DNA of 38,793 nt from Grammothele lineata. Taxonomy: Eukaryota; Basidiomycota; Agaricomycetes; Polyporales; Polyporaceae. The stretch spans positions 1 to 38,793 of the forward strand of contig NDFF03000189.1 of the NCBI GenBank assembly GCA_002150815.3. The letters run 5' to 3'. Shown one piece after another: positions 18,388 to 31,116 of the stretch. The number at the start of each line of letters is the position of its first letter. Position 1 is the stretch's first letter. The translations under genes and the position numbers were made by a program. The notes under the pieces are model-generated. The model searched no databases, was not told where the DNA came from, and was given only the letters and a program-made list of their open reading frames with translations.

Positions 18388-21300
18388 ATGTCGGTTCTCT
18401 TACCTTTCCACAACGCTATCCTCGAGAAGATCCACGACCCAGCAACCTCTGAATTCATACTTCTCGCACGTGGGCTCGGCCTCCGCCGAATCGTCTGCAA
18501 GCTCCTCCAGATATACGACTCGCCGCAGAGTCTTGTTATTCTTGTCAATGCAACGCCAGAAGAGGAAGCGGCCATAGGCGAGGAGTTGGGCATGATGGGG
18601 TGCCGGAATCCTGGGTTGAGGATCGTTGGCTTCGAGACGGGGAGAAAGGACCGGTGCGTATCGTCTTGACTGCTGTGCGTGTGCTCCCAGAGTTCGAACG
18701 TTCTCATTTTAGGGGCGCAGACAGGATCTGTACAAGAAGGGTGGACTGGTCTCCATCACCTCCCAGATTCTCACCGTCGACATGCTCACCTCAGATATCC
18801 CGACACATCTCATTACGGGTCTCATGATACTACATGCAGAGAGGTACGCTGTGGCGATATGTCCTATTGTCATTTCAACTCACTGTGCCCCTCGGAAGAG
18901 TAACCCCGACGTCTGCGGAGGCCTTCATCGTGCGCCTGTATCGCGAAAGGAACAAGAACGGGTTCTTGAAGGCGTTCTCAGATCAACCTGAGCATATCAC
19001 CAGCGGGATGTCTCCATTGCGGACGATCATGAAAGAGCTACAGCTAAGGACGGTGCACATTTACCCTCGGTACGTGCTGAACGGGTGGCGTCTATGTCGT
19101 TGGGCTCAAGCATCACAGATTTCAGGCAGAGATCAAGGAGTCCTTGGACCGCAAGTCTACAGATATCGTCGAGTTACATCAGGAGATGACGGAGGCCATG
19201 TCCGAGATTCACCACGCTATCGTGCAATGCATGACTACGACGCTTTCAGAGTTGAAGCGCGCGAATACCATGGTACGTCTTCTATCGCGTCTGTGTCGGC
19301 AACAATGCCTGACACGCTGGAAGTTCAGCTCGATCTGGACGACCTCACTATCGACAATGCGTATTTCCGTTCGTTCGACATGGTCGTCCGTCGCATCCTT
19401 GACCCTGTGTGGCACAAGGTCGGTCCCCGCACCAAGCAACTCGTCAGCGACCTGGCAACTCTTCGTCGCCTCCTCACGTACGTCATCTCTTCGAGTCTCT
19501 AAGCTCTTGCGTCTTGTCTCATGAAACGCATATATCTACAGATATCTTGTGACCTATGACTCCCTTGCGTTTCACGCATACCTCGAGACCCTCATCGCGT
19601 CTAACACGTCCAACGAGTCTGGAAACGCTCGCCAGCACCAGTCCCCGTGGATGCTCACGGACGCAGCCAACATCATCTTCCAGTACGCGAAGCGGCGATG
19701 TTACGTCACGACGTCCGCCTCGAAGTCTACGCCGCAGCCTCCGCCCGCGCAGGTCATCGATTTAGTCAATGACGACGACGAGTGGGCCATATTGGACGAG
19801 ATCGAGGCGGAGGCGTCAGGACGGCCAATCGCGAGCGGGAGTGGAGGTGGGGCTAAGGGAAAAGGGAGAGCGACGCGGAAGAAGTGGCTGCCGGATGGGA
19901 TGGACCCTGTTCTGGAGGAGCTGCCGAAGTGGTCGTTGCTTGCTGACATCCTGCATGAGGTGGAAGAGGAGACCATCCGCCGAGAACCAACACTAGGATC
20001 ACGTACGTCTTCTTACTACTTCGTGTTGATAGGAGCTGACGACTGGATTAGACTCCCCGGGGACGAACACGGTTCTCGTCATGGCGTCCTCGCTGCACAC
20101 ATGTACCCTTCTCAAGGACTTCTTGGATAACTTGGGCGCCGACGCGCCGCGCGGTGAGCAAGGCCGGCGAATGATGGAAGACAAGCTGCGGCTGTACCTG
20201 TGGTGGAAGGGGAAGCTCTCGGAGCGCAAGGCCGAAGGAAAAGCCCCGATCGCGCTGCCGAAACCGAAGGTGGACGACACACCGATAAGCGAGGCACTGA
20301 AGAAGAAGGACAAGGAGAGGATGGAGCGCGCGGCAAACCGGAGACGGGTGAGAGGAGGTGCGCCCCCGGCCGTCGCGTCGTCAGGGCGAGACAGTGCGGC
20401 TCCCACGGAGCGCGTAGTGGATGTGGAGATTAAGAAGGAGGCGGAGGATATTGCGCTGTTGTACGTGCCCAGATTCTCGATCGTGAGTGTGGGGTTGACG
20501 TGGTCCCGGTCAGCTTGTCTTCCCAGGGTGTGGATGCGGAGGAGGTTGCGCTGTCGCAAGACATCCAGCTGTTCACCATGGACGATGACTTTGACGCGCA
20601 CTACGGCCTCCTAACTCCTGCGCAAACGGTCGTAGTACGGCCGTACTCTGACGACTCCGACGATCAAGTGCTGCAGGAACTCAAACCCCGCTTCATCGTC
20701 ATGTACGAGCCCAATATAGAGTTTATCCGGCGGATCGAGGTGTGTTTCGGTGGCTATTTGCGCGTGGTTCTGTGTATAACATGTGCCCATACCAGGTGTA
20801 CAGAAATTCCAATCCAGGGCTCAACGTGCGCGTGTACTTCATGTTGTACAAACTCAGCTGCGAAGAGGGCAAGTACCTGACCGGACTGCGTCGGGAGAAG
20901 GAGTCTTTCGAGCGTCTAATCCGTGAACGCGCGGTGCGTCCGCAACGTTGTCTCGGCCACACCCCGCTGACGTCGCCCTTTAGACCATGCTCATGCCGAT
21001 CCTCGAAGATCGCTCGTCAGCTGCCGGCGATGCCATCATCAGGACCATCAGCACGCGAATTGCGGGCGGGAGGAAGGAGGCCAGCATGGAACCTGCCCGT
21101 GTACGTGCATGCTTCCGCAGGACACCCTGCACGCGCACTGACGACTCGCGGATAGGTTATTGTTGACATGCGCGAGTTCCGGTCTTCACTCCCGTCGTTG
21201 CTGCATGCATCGGGTCTGCTGGTCCTTCCCGTCACTCTAACGGTCGGCGATTATATCTTAACGCCGGACATATGTGTGGAAAGGAAGAGTATACCGGATC

Positions 21301-21991
21301 TCGTATCCAGTTTCAATAGCGGCAGATTGTGCGTTCATTTCGGCATGGTCATGGGTTTCTGCTGACGTCACGCTGTAGATACACACAGTGTGAGCTCATG
21401 TCGGCGCACTACAAGCAGCCGATTCTCCTGATAGAGTTTGAGGAGCACAAGTCGTTTTCTCTGGGGGTGCGTCTTGCCCTGTTTGGTATGTGTGTACCTT
21501 GACAACCGTGCGTGCAGGCCGTCGAGGATGTCAAATCGTACGCGAAGTCGTCAAAGTATCCGTCCAAGAAGAAGGCGGACCCGCGTGCGGACAACGTCAA
21601 CTCGGCCGCGCAGTCTATCCAGGCGAAGCTCGTCCTCCTCACCCTGACCTTCCCGCGCGTCCGCGTGCTCTGGTCGTCCTCCCCGTACGCGACTGCAGAG
21701 GTCTTCAACGACCTCAAGGCGCTCGCCTCCCAGCCGGACCCAGCCAAAGCCGTGCTCGTCGGCGCGGAAGAGGACCCGGAGGCGGGCGCGGGCGTGAACG
21801 CAGCGGCCGAGGAGCTGTTGCGCGCGCTGCCGGGCGTCACAGCGAAGAACGTGAAGCACGTGATGAGCCGCGTGGGGAGCGTGCGGGAGCTGTGCGAGCT
21901 TGGGATCAAGGAGGTGCAGGAGATCTTGGGCGTCGAGCCGGGGAAGGCGTGTTGGGAGTTCATTCACAAAGGAGAGCAGGCGCGGTCGTGA
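18388..21991 (+). CDS. RAD1: RAD1/XPF structure-specific DNA repair endonuclease, catalytic subunit
   Basis: This is the nuclear XPF-family nuclease that, with RAD10/ERCC1, makes the 5' cut in nucleotide excision repair and trims flaps and crosslinks. Thirteen exons: 18388-18653, 18721-18843, 18899-19069, 19119-19272, 19329-19477, 19542-20002, 20052-20482, 20527-20739, 20796-20933, 20984-21100, 21156-21328, 21379-21466 and 21518-21991. They join to 2958 nt (985 aa) with phase agreement throughout. The N-terminal half is the degenerate helicase-like region ([20 protein letters not shown], then [15 protein letters not shown]). The ERCC4 nuclease domain starts near residue 742 ([10 protein letters not shown]), with catalytic GDY at 772-774 and ERKSIPD at 783-789. 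The C-terminus (about 890-985) is the helix-hairpin-helix pair that binds the partner ([25 protein letters not shown]). The end of exon 7 could instead use the GT at 20467. It is the only clear housekeeping gene here. Confidence 0.95.
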
Positions 21992-22552
21992 GCGGTGTGG
22001 CCGGTGGCGTTGATGGCGTTGGTGTACGATAGGTGAGTGTCCTGTGAGTGGCTCGAACTGCGTCGTTGACATGCGTAGTTCTTCTAGCCTACGTATTCTC
22101 AGGCAGCGGGATAAATCTGTCACCGTTACCCCCTGGGCCCTGGATTGAAGGTCCGGCGTACGCTTTGCCGACCGCTCTCTAAGAGTAACGTTCACGCTGG
22201 TATTTGTGTAGGAAGCGGAGTAAGCGGTTCCGAACGGTGTCCCGAGAGTCAGAAGACCTTGACGCTAGTTTTCCAACACGCTGTCGACCACAATGTGGTG
22301 TGCGCGCGCTGATTATTGATGGTGTGGGATCGACGATACTCTCCAACTAGATTTTTTCTCCGTCGCTAGATGCCCTAAACCGCGCAGCTTCCGCTCTGAC
22401 ATTCGAGCACAGATCATTTCCCGACTCCTCGGCCACACCAAACCGCAAGGCGTCCAGCAAGTTGCCTACATGTTCCCTCCCTCAAATACGACTGCACAGT
22501 GCGAGTGTGGACTCATCCTGTGCCTCATATCACTTGTTTCCCCTCGCCCTTC
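21992..22552. other. Intergenic region between RAD1 and NLR-1
   Basis: No gene is supported. An upstream ATG at 22499 is in frame with NLR-1 and would add 18 residues, but the downstream ATG at 22553 matches the starts of NLR-2 and NLR-3 better. Confidence 0.4.
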
Positions 22553-25215
22553 ATGGGATTACTCAAGCGGCGCGCCTACAAGGACGTTGACGAAGCGCTG
22601 TATTTCGCTAGAGCTGCGCTCAGCGCTGTACAGCAGACTGCCAGTGACTTCACGATCCCGGGGCTAGGATTGGCCGCTCGTATTGTATCCGGGCTCATCT
22701 CTCAAGTGCAAGTATGTGATACGACGCCCTGTTGCCGTCTTTTCTTTGACGATATTTGGTAACATCGTTGACTGATTTCCTGCTTACAGATGACCAGAGC
22801 TGCGCACAAAAGCCTGACAAACCTGGGAGGGGCTATCAATTCCCTGGCACAGTTACTTCGGGACGCCGCTCAAGACATACAGCAGGGAATAGCGGATAGC
22901 CTGACAGGCGCCGAACCATTCCAGCGCGGTTTTGCGTCCTCGCAACGACTCTCTACTCAAGTGGAATCGTTCTTGAAGCAAGTTGTTCGTATTGCTTGAC
23001 TTTTCTGGCGTCTGACCTATCATATAGTGACTTGTTGGCGCTCCAAGACCGCGCGAACACCCTTTTCAAAGGGCCGTTGCTTCTGGAATGGTTCCACGCC
23101 TTCCAGAATACCGAGACCGTCAACGACCTCCAACGAGAGCTTGTGCGGATCAAAGAGTACTTCCAGGTGTGTTCGCATGTATGCTGTCTTACGAAGTTGT
23201 CCTTACTTATCGTCAAATTAGCTCCACTGTTTGGTCACGATACATGAGACGGTTATCGACGTCTTGGGTCAGTGCGTGGAACTCAAAGCGGCGGTGAACG
23301 AAGTAGCCGTTGCAGTGATAGAAGTAAATAACAACGTTGATGTAAGACATGGGCTCTGCTGTAGGATGGGGATGGTGCTGACTATCGACTAGAAACAAAT
23401 AGACGCACAGGAGCATGACAGTAAGTAACATCAAATTTGGTCTTGTTCCCGTACTCATATGCGATCAAGGGAGATTGGCCGCTCTGGAACAACTTCCTCG
23501 CGCCGACGCAGGTTTCCGTGCTTCTGTCAACCGGCTAAAGAGCTACTTTCTCGAGGGGACGCGGACGGACGTTTTCAAACAAATCGCGGATTGGACGAAG
23601 GCCAGTAACAAGCCCGTCTGCGTTCTTACCGGCGGGGCTGGTACCGGAAAATCCACAATTGCGCTCGAGCTCGCTCGACGCATGGAGAAAGACGAGAAGC
23701 TTGGCGCCTCGTTCTTTTTCGCACGCAACGTCCAGGAACTCGCCTCTACTGAACTATTCTTCCCGACCGTAGCGTACCAGCTCGCTCGCTCGCAGCATCC
23801 TCTCCTTCCCTTCATTTCTGATGCCGCAGCCGAGCATCTAAAGGCCGGAAAGCACCAGCAGATGGAATATGAAGCGACGAATCTCCTCCGAGACCCACTG
23901 CTCCACGCGGGAGCGCAGCACCCGCCAGCGTTTCTCGTAGTCGACGCCCTCGACGAATGCGCGGGGGAAAAGCTCGCCCTCGAGATGCTCATGCTCCTCA
24001 AGTCGTGTATCAACGACCAGGCCTTCCCGCTTCGAGTTTTCTTCACGTCGCGCCCGCGAGATGTAGTCGAGGAGTTTCTAGCTTCTCAGGACCGAGGTAC
24101 CTTCGAGACCATATCGCTCGACGACCAGCCGGCCGTGTCCGTCAACCACGACATCGGACTCTTCATACAGCATAAGCTCAAAGACGTTCCGGGGGCGGAG
24201 AGAATGTTGAAGGAGACTCCGGAAGTCCTTCAGGAGCTAGTGCAGCGGGCCGACGGCCTTTTTGTCTATGGGCAGGTCGCCACGGAATTCGTCACCGCCG
24301 TTCCTGAAGACTTCGACGACCGCCTGGATAAGGTGCTCTCTGGCACAAAACAAGATATCCCCCTTTCCCACTTGGAGGATCTCTATCTCACCGTCCTCCA
24401 CACCGCGTTTCCCCCGAAGGACCTTGATCGCGACCCTAAGCGTGCGGCGCGTATCCGTCATGTCCTTGGCTGCATCGCGCTTCTACAGGACCAACTCTCC
24501 GCGGACGACCTCGAGAGGATGTCCGTCATCTCAGTCAGGGAGTCCTCACGTATTCTCTCTCGTCTCCGTGCGGTCGTTGTATACAATCCGAACGACGTCA
24601 AGGCCAATTTCCGCCCCATCCACGGTACCTTCCCTCGTTTCTTGCTTGACACCAAGATTCGCACCAATAAACATTACTTCGTCGACGTCAGCCGTGAGAA
24701 TGCTCACATTGCAACGGGGTGCCTTCGGACGCTCGGAGCTCTTGCGCCTAATCCACTAAACCTCGAAGCGGGCAGGGCGCGGGCAGACGTACGCATGTTG
24801 GATGCACGCCTTGAGGAGCGTGTCCCGGCCCACATGCGCTACGCGTGTCGCCACTGGGCCTGGCACCTACGCCTCTCGGACCCATCGCGAGATCTCGAAG
24901 GCCATCTCACCGCATTTGTGAACAACTCAATGGCGTTTTCAGCGTGGATCGAGATGATGGCATGGATGGGACGTCTGGACGCTGTAGACCGGGCACTCGA
25001 GGTCTGCATTGACTGGGTCAAGGTGCGTCTCTTGGTCTGGCCGTATCCAGTTAATACGATTGACCTAATCACAATTATAGGTGCCGGGGAAGCTCACGCA
25101 GCAGCTCCAGGAGGCTCGTGAGCGCATTGAGCATCTGCGCCCAAGGATCGAAGAATGCCCCAGCACTGCGCAAGCGTACTACTCCGAGTCTAACGATGAA
25201 GCAGGAGACGCATGA
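22553..25215 (+). CDS. NACHT-domain STAND NTPase (NLR-1)
   Basis: Seven exons, 22553-22711, 22790-22977, 23028-23166, 23222-23341, 23393-23420, 23470-25022 and 25081-25215, give 2322 nt (773 aa). Residues 1 to about 210 are a helical N-terminal region (MGLLKRRAYKD, then IPGLGLAARIVSGLISQ) with the same exon plan as NLR-2 and NLR-3. The NACHT domain has Walker A GGAGTGKST (266-274), Walker B FLVVDALDE (366-374) and the sensor motif FTSRP. A winged-helix-like part follows with IHGTFPRFLLD and RYACRHWAWHL. The protein ends soon after; no WD40, ankyrin or TPR repeats are seen. Such proteins are intracellular NTP-driven sensors linked to non-self recognition and cell death in fungi (family knowledge); the ligand is unknown. 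The intron after 22977 must use a GC donor to keep the frame. Confidence 0.88.
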
Positions 25216-26802
25216 TTGGCACGTCTTACCTATCATGATCCATTTATTGAAGGTATCGTACATAATTCTCTGTCCCTGCGTATTTGCTATTTATTGGCAG
25301 ACTAGTAAGAACGTACATACCGATAGAGTATCGTAGCATTGTGGACACTGTCGTTGATCCGCCTGGCGCTATGGTTTCCGTGCAAGTCTGGAATGCCCCT
25401 TAGTCTATATATGATTAAATTTATTATGAGCGCGCGGGGCGGGCGCCTGTATCGAGCCGGACTCGACGAGTTTCCCGGTTTCATCGTGATGTACCTTCTA
25501 TGTACAACTCATTTATGCTTAACGGTCGCTGTAACCATATCTTCCCTTGTTATCCTCAAGGCTTATCCCTCATCGATACTTCTGGTGGATCTTCGGGGTG
25601 CCAGCTTCCAGCAAAATATTTCAATTCTGATGATTTTGCGGTGCGAGCAAGGTGCGAGTGCTTGGGCCCACGTTACCCCACACAGCCCACTATCAAGAGT
25701 ATGTGAAGGATTGGGAGTGAGGCTCTGCATAATATGGGAGAGAAGAGTTGAGGGGTCTTTGGTATTAGGTGCGTATACGCTGTTCTCATTGAACATCGCG
25801 TGGTAGGCCTGAACGTTGTCATTACGCCCGCAGTGTAATCCTCGTCGCCTGCGCTATACCTCCCAATGCAATATATCCGCCGCTCCTCCTCCCTCACGAG
25901 AAAGCTACCCACTTCAAATCTCAAAGCGACAACTTGGGAGATCATCGTCAACGTAGCCCCTACGACGTGTGAGTACTGTTTTTGTCTTATACCTACAGAG
26001 AGAGACGTCATGCTGCTGGCCACAAGAGGCGCACGCCTGACCGTGAGTTGTGTGCTATGTTGTCTCCTAGGCTTACGCCCGTGACCTCGAATCACTACCG
26101 ATAGGGTCACTACGATGGCTGTACATCAAGAGGCGGACGATAGTATTGCAACGTATCTGGATTCGAACACACGATGGTACTACGGCAAATAGTGGCCGGC
26201 TCGGATGGAGAAAGCGTGGGCAGCACGCGGGAGGCACGCGAAGAACAGGGTGGAGGCATGTGGCAGTTGAAAGGCTCGAGGGCGAAGACGCACATAGGAA
26301 TTAATGTCAAGGGGCTGGGCGAGGTGTATTCAAAGCTTCCACGTCGAAGATACGGTGAGGCAGGCGATTTCTCGACACGGCTGTCAATATGAAATTGTAG
26401 GTGCATTTCCTCGGAGGCACCGACTCGGACGCTTCCCTCACTCGTGTCCAACCTCGATAACATAGCTGTTGTCCGAAGTGCCACAAGAACAATACTGGCG
26501 TTGTGGCCAGGCCCAGCCCCGTGCGTCTCTATTCCAGAAAACACCCAATCAAGTTCACCGAAATTGCACCCGATTCTCGACAGCGCTGCCTCGACCCCTA
26601 TGCTTCCATTCATCGGAGCATGGATCATTCTCGCCAACCCGCAACCGCCGTCGTTAATCAGTAGCGTTTTCGACACGCCGCGCGAGTCCACAGGCCGTGA
26701 TGTGCGGGGGAAACCATGCGTCTCGGGCGCGACTTCGGCCCAGCACGATATTAATGACCCTTCATTTCGCTCGGCACTGCGTTTCTCCGCGACTACTCGA
26801 CC
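25216..26802. other. Intergenic region between NLR-1 and NLR-2
   Basis: About 1.6 kb without a supported gene. A 193-codon minus-strand frame (26110-26691) and an overlapping 168-codon plus-strand frame (26444-26950) mirror each other in GC-rich DNA and show no domain. The plus frame also runs through NLR-2 exon 1 in another phase. Confidence 0.45.
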
Positions 26803-29398
26803 ATGGGCTGCTTCACGAGCTCCTCACACAGCGATCTTACCGACGACGCGCTCAGCGGGGCGAAAACAGCACTCGGTATCTTGCAGAATGCTTCAGACGC
26901 CATTCCCATACCCGGAATCGGTACAGCAGCCGAGATTCTCGTCGCGTTGATTGAGCGAGTTGAGGTACGTTGATCTGTGGCTTTAGCTCACTTTCGTCAC
27001 CTGATCTCTTTTTGTTTTCGACTGCGACTGCTACTTCCAACGCCCTCACCGACACTTCACCGACAGGCGACGAGGGCCACACATAAGGGTGTTCAGGCGC
27101 TAGGAGAGGAAATCAAGAAGTTCGCGCAGCTCCTCGAGGAAACTAACAAGCGCGCGCAAGAGGCTATACAAAACGGTAACGTTAGCAAGGAAGAAGTAGA
27201 GGAACGCTTCCAGAAACCCCGCGTTGTTGAACAAACATCGAACTTCGTCAAGTGCGTTGTGCATATGAGGTCGAGTTTCCACCATTGACGACCACGACAG
27301 GGAGTTGAGAGACCTCCAGAAGCGCGCGGAGAAACTCAACCGCGGATCGTTTTTCATCAGATGCATCTATGCTACGCGGAATAACGAGACGCTAAACGCA
27401 CTGCGCGATGAGGTCGCTAGAATCAGAGAAGACTTCAAGGTGGGTTATGATGCTTATTCTACCACTTTCTGTGCTAAGCCCTCGGTAGGCGCACTATATG
27501 ACGGTGATCTATGAGGCAATACAAGATATCAGAAACATTATCATCGTAGGCTATCCTCGCTGTTATTGAGGTCACTACTAATTCATGAAATGATGACTTT
27601 CTGTCTTAGAGAAACGGTGAGCGCATGCACGCAGTGAAAGAGCCGATTTTGACTTATGCTGCCCTTATACACAGACATGGACGAGGTTCTTGAACGACTT
27701 CCTCGTGCTGATGCTAGCTACCGCGCGTATATGAACGCTGCAAAAAGTCACTTCCTCGAAGGAACCCGTTCGGATCTGTTCGAACAACTAGAAGCGTGGT
27801 ACGAAGGCGACGGCAAGCCATTCTTCGTTCTCACCGGCGGCGCCGGCACTGGCAAGTCGACGATTGCCTACGAGTTTGCTCGGCGGATACATGAGCGCAA
27901 GACCCTTGGCGCGTCATTCTTCTTCGTTCGTGGTATCCAAGCGCTCGCCATCGCAAGGCTGTTCTTCCCGACTATCGCATACCAGCTCGCACATTCCCAG
28001 CCCCCTCTCCATCCACTCATCGCTGATGCTGCGCGAGAACATTTGAGAATGGGAACTAGTCAGCAGATGCAGTTCGAAGCCCGTAATCTTCTCCACGGCC
28101 CGCTCAGACGCGCAGGAACCCAACACCCGCCAGCATTTCTCGTCGTCGACGCCCTCGACGAATGCGAAGAACGTTCCCTCATCCCAGAGATGCTCAAGCT
28201 GCTAATCCCTTGTGTCGACGACCGGAGATTCCGATTGCGAGTGTTCTTGACGTCTCGCCCGGAGGATTTCGAGCAGGTGCTCACCGCTCGAGGCGTTCCG
28301 GTCGAGACTATATCCCTGGACCACCAGTCACGGGATTCCGTCGATCGTGACATCGGACTGTTCATACAGGACAAATTCAAAGATATCCCCGGAGCGGAGA
28401 GGCCATTGAAGGACGGACGCCAGATTCTGCCGGAATTGGTCAAGCGGGCGGACGGCCTTTTTGTGTACGCGCGGGTCGCCACGGATTTCGTCACCGATGT
28501 GCCTGAAGACTTCGAAGACCGGGTCGAGAGCGTAATCATTGGCACGAAGCAAGACATTCCTCTCCCTTACCTTGACGACCTCTACCTCACTGTCTTGGAG
28601 ACCGCGTTCCCGTCCAGAGATCTTCAACGTGATCCTAAGCGCGCGGGGCGTCTGCGTCGTGTGCTCGACTGTATCGCACTTCTCCGGGACGAGCTATCGC
28701 CAGAAGATCTCGAGAAGCTTTCTGTGGTGACAGTGAGGGATTCTTCACCTATATTCTCTCGTCTTCGCGCGGTTGTCCTCTACAATCGGAGCGACACCAA
28801 GGAGACGTTTCGCTCGATTCACCGTACTTTCCCCCAATTTCTCCTGAACAACAAACGCTGTTCCAACGGGTTCTACTTCGTCGACACGCGTATCGGCAGT
28901 GCACACCTCGCCAAGGCATGCCTTCAAGCGCTCACCTCTCTTACCCCTAATTCGACGGACGTTGACTCGAGCGGTACGCGAGCGGATGCGCCGGGGTCGG
29001 AGACGCCTCTCGATCGTCGGACGCGCGTCCCCGGCCCTGCGTACGTGCAGTACGCATGCCTGCACTGGGGATATCACCTGCAGCAGTCCGACTATTCCAA
29101 GGATATCGAAAGGTGTCTCCAGGTGTTTGTGGACCATGAGGTGGCTTTCCAGGCGTGGATAGAGGCGATGGAGGCGATGGAACGGATGGACGTTGCGGTT
29201 CGGGCGCTCGCGGGAAGCGCGAGTTGGGTGGGGGTGAGTTCCTTGCTCCTGAAGTGTCTCACCAATGCCGTTCTGATTCTCCTTCAGATACCGGGGCCAC
29301 TGATGACGAGGCTCAATACCGCTCACCAGCAGGTCGCGTCTCGACGCACTGACAACGAAGCACGCCCCGATGATGTTGACGGCGCCCAGGACGCCTAG
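26803..29398 (+). CDS. NACHT-domain STAND NTPase (NLR-2)
   Basis: The proposed exons are 26803-26964, 27067-27251, 27301-27439, 27489-27545, 27610-27616, 27675-29233 and 29288-29398, 2220 nt (739 aa). The protein starts MGCFTSSSHSD, which fits an N-myristoylation site with a neighbouring palmitoylatable Cys. The N-terminal helical region (1-180) parallels NLR-1. NACHT features are Walker A GGAGTGKST (238-246), Walker B FLVVDALDE (338-346) and LTSRPED, then IHRTFPQFLLN and QYACLHWGYHL. The tail exon ends DDVDGAQDA; no repeat domain follows. The weak point is 27546-27674, where NLR-1 has longer exons. Here a 7-nt exon is needed to join the two halves, and adjacent intron sequence still resembles the lost coding sequence. 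If that splice is wrong, the gene is broken or starts at the ATG at 27677. Confidence 0.8.
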
Positions 29399-30624
29399 TG
29401 ACCAAATCGGCGGTTGTTGTGCGCCTTCCAGGTAGAACATGTTCTATATGCCGTGCGCGCGGGCATGCGTTCGAGGGAGAATGATTGCATGTACAGTTTC
29501 TACGAGCTATTGGACATGTGGCAACAGCGCCGCTGATGCAACGCAGCAACCAATACCTCTCAAAGTGTGTGCCATTCATTCAGACTCGCCGGCCCGGAGG
29601 AGCGTTCCTGTCATATCAACACGTTGAGGCTTCCTTGTGGTGGGCTTCCGGTGCGCGTGTCCAATATTCAATGCTGAGACATTCGCGTCGTCACTCGAAG
29701 TCTGACACGTCTGTGAGTTACCCGCCGGCTTTCACGATCATTGCGGACTAGTGAGAGGCGCGCCGTTTATTGAGACATACTTTGGAATTCCCAATACGTC
29801 TCGGGGTTCGTACGTGTATGGTTACGTGAAGCATACAATTCGGTCTTTGATTTCGTTGGAGATCCACGGCTTCTAGACTGCTATCGCCCACGAATGCCGA
29901 TCAGTCCATTTCGCCGCCCATGCGCGCCCACGATGCATACCAACTTCTCCAAACGACCGCCCAAGGTCCTATGATGCTGGCGTGCGATATGCCAGAGAGG
30001 CAACGGAAGTGCACAGTATTCTTTGTGCGGTGGCGTAGATTGCCCCTCGTTGTCTGGGCGCGAGCAAGGGTGAAGGATATTGTCCCGAAGGGTTTGTGGC
30101 GGGGTCGAGAGCGAGCTTGAGCGCGATTTACCGATTTCATCTGTTAGGATTGGGATTCTGAAATCTGCTGAGGTTCGACCTATGATATGGCGGAGTCTAC
30201 GTTCTTTTTGGCGGCGAGCGCCATTTCTTCAAATTCAATCCAAATTCAACTTCAACTAGAGGAAAGATTGTTTCTCCTTGTTGAGCTCCGGGCTTTCGGT
30301 CTGATGGTGGTTACAAGATATTGTAGTTCATTGGTAGGATAAGTTTGGACGCTACAAGTCACAGAGAGCGCATTCAATGCTAGGAAAATAGTTTTGAGCA
30401 AGCCTAGTACGAAGAAACCCAAACCCGCGTACTCTTGATCATGCTGGAGCACAAAGCTCGCCGAAAGGAAGAACAATCTTCAACCGCCGCTCGCCCACCG
30501 CCCATTCTCCGCCCACCCTCGGCGGCCAGGGTCGAAGGGTGGAGATGACTCGAGGTAACCCCTTCTAGATGTCTCAAGTGAGTGGTCCCCGGGCCGCCAC
30601 TCACTTCACCCAGCCTCGAAATGC
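29399..30624. other. Intergenic region between NLR-2 and the 114-aa gene
   Basis: About 1.2 kb. Short frames only, no recognisable product, RNA or repeat. Confidence 0.45.
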
Positions 30625-30630
30625 TATAAG
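30625..30630 (+). promoter_or_regulatory. TATA box of the 114-aa gene
   Basis: TATAAG lies about 70 bp before the ATG at 30700, similar spacing to the GST promoters. Confidence 0.5.
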
Positions 30631-30699
30631 AACACGAGCCAATCACGTCCGTTCCCCATACCCAACACCCTCAGAACACAGACTCGAGACAAGTTCAAC

Positions 30700-31116
30700 A
30701 TGTCAATCAGTGTATGTGGTTACCGCTCTCTCGTGCCATGCGTCCCGAGCTTTCGCTGATAATCCATGTAACCTCCTGGACAGTCCGCCGACAAAAGGGT
30801 CATCCTTGCAGCCCTCGAGGTGATCGACGCGTTGAAGGATCCTCTCCAATTCGACTGGGACTCTAACGGATGGCATGCTGTCCACAACGGCAAGACCTCC
30901 CAGTTGGGGGGTCTCAAACCCGGGTGCAGGCTGGAGTCATTCGGCGAGCCGCCGGCCAAGATAGTCGGCCTATTCCGCGCGTCCGGCAAGAAGATCAGCG
31001 GGACCCCGCTTGTGGTGACGAAGTTCCGGTTCGCCGCCGAAAACAACAGGGACCCGACCAATGCCGAAATCGTTGAGGGTTTGAAGGCGGAAGTCGAGAA
31101 GTTGTTTCAAGGCTGA
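30700..31116 (+). CDS. Small uncharacterised protein, 114 aa
   Basis: Two exons: 30700-30711 (MSIS) and 30784-31116. They are joined across a 72-nt GT-AG intron (GTATGT donor, CAG acceptor), giving 345 nt. I do not recognise the family. The protein has no signal peptide or membrane segment. It contains a Trp-rich start (FDWDSNGWHAVHNGK), a Gly/Pro-rich middle and a charged C-terminal helix (IVEGLKAEVEKLF). A TATA box about 70 bp upstream and a good splice pair support a real gene. A start inside exon 2 is unlikely because no ATG lies near the head of that exon. It sits alone between NLR-2 and NLR-3 on the same strand, and nothing shows that it works with them. Confidence 0.65.

Noticed and set aside
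22499..22552. Upstream in-frame ATG for NLR-1.
   Set aside because: Starting at 22553 gives a first exon of 159 nt beginning MG, matching the 162-nt first exons of NLR-2 and NLR-3; the extra 18 residues have no counterpart.
26110..26950. Overlapping long frames on both strands (193 codons minus, 168 codons plus).
   Set aside because: They mirror each other in GC-rich sequence, have no domain, and the plus frame overlaps NLR-2 exon 1 in the wrong phase.
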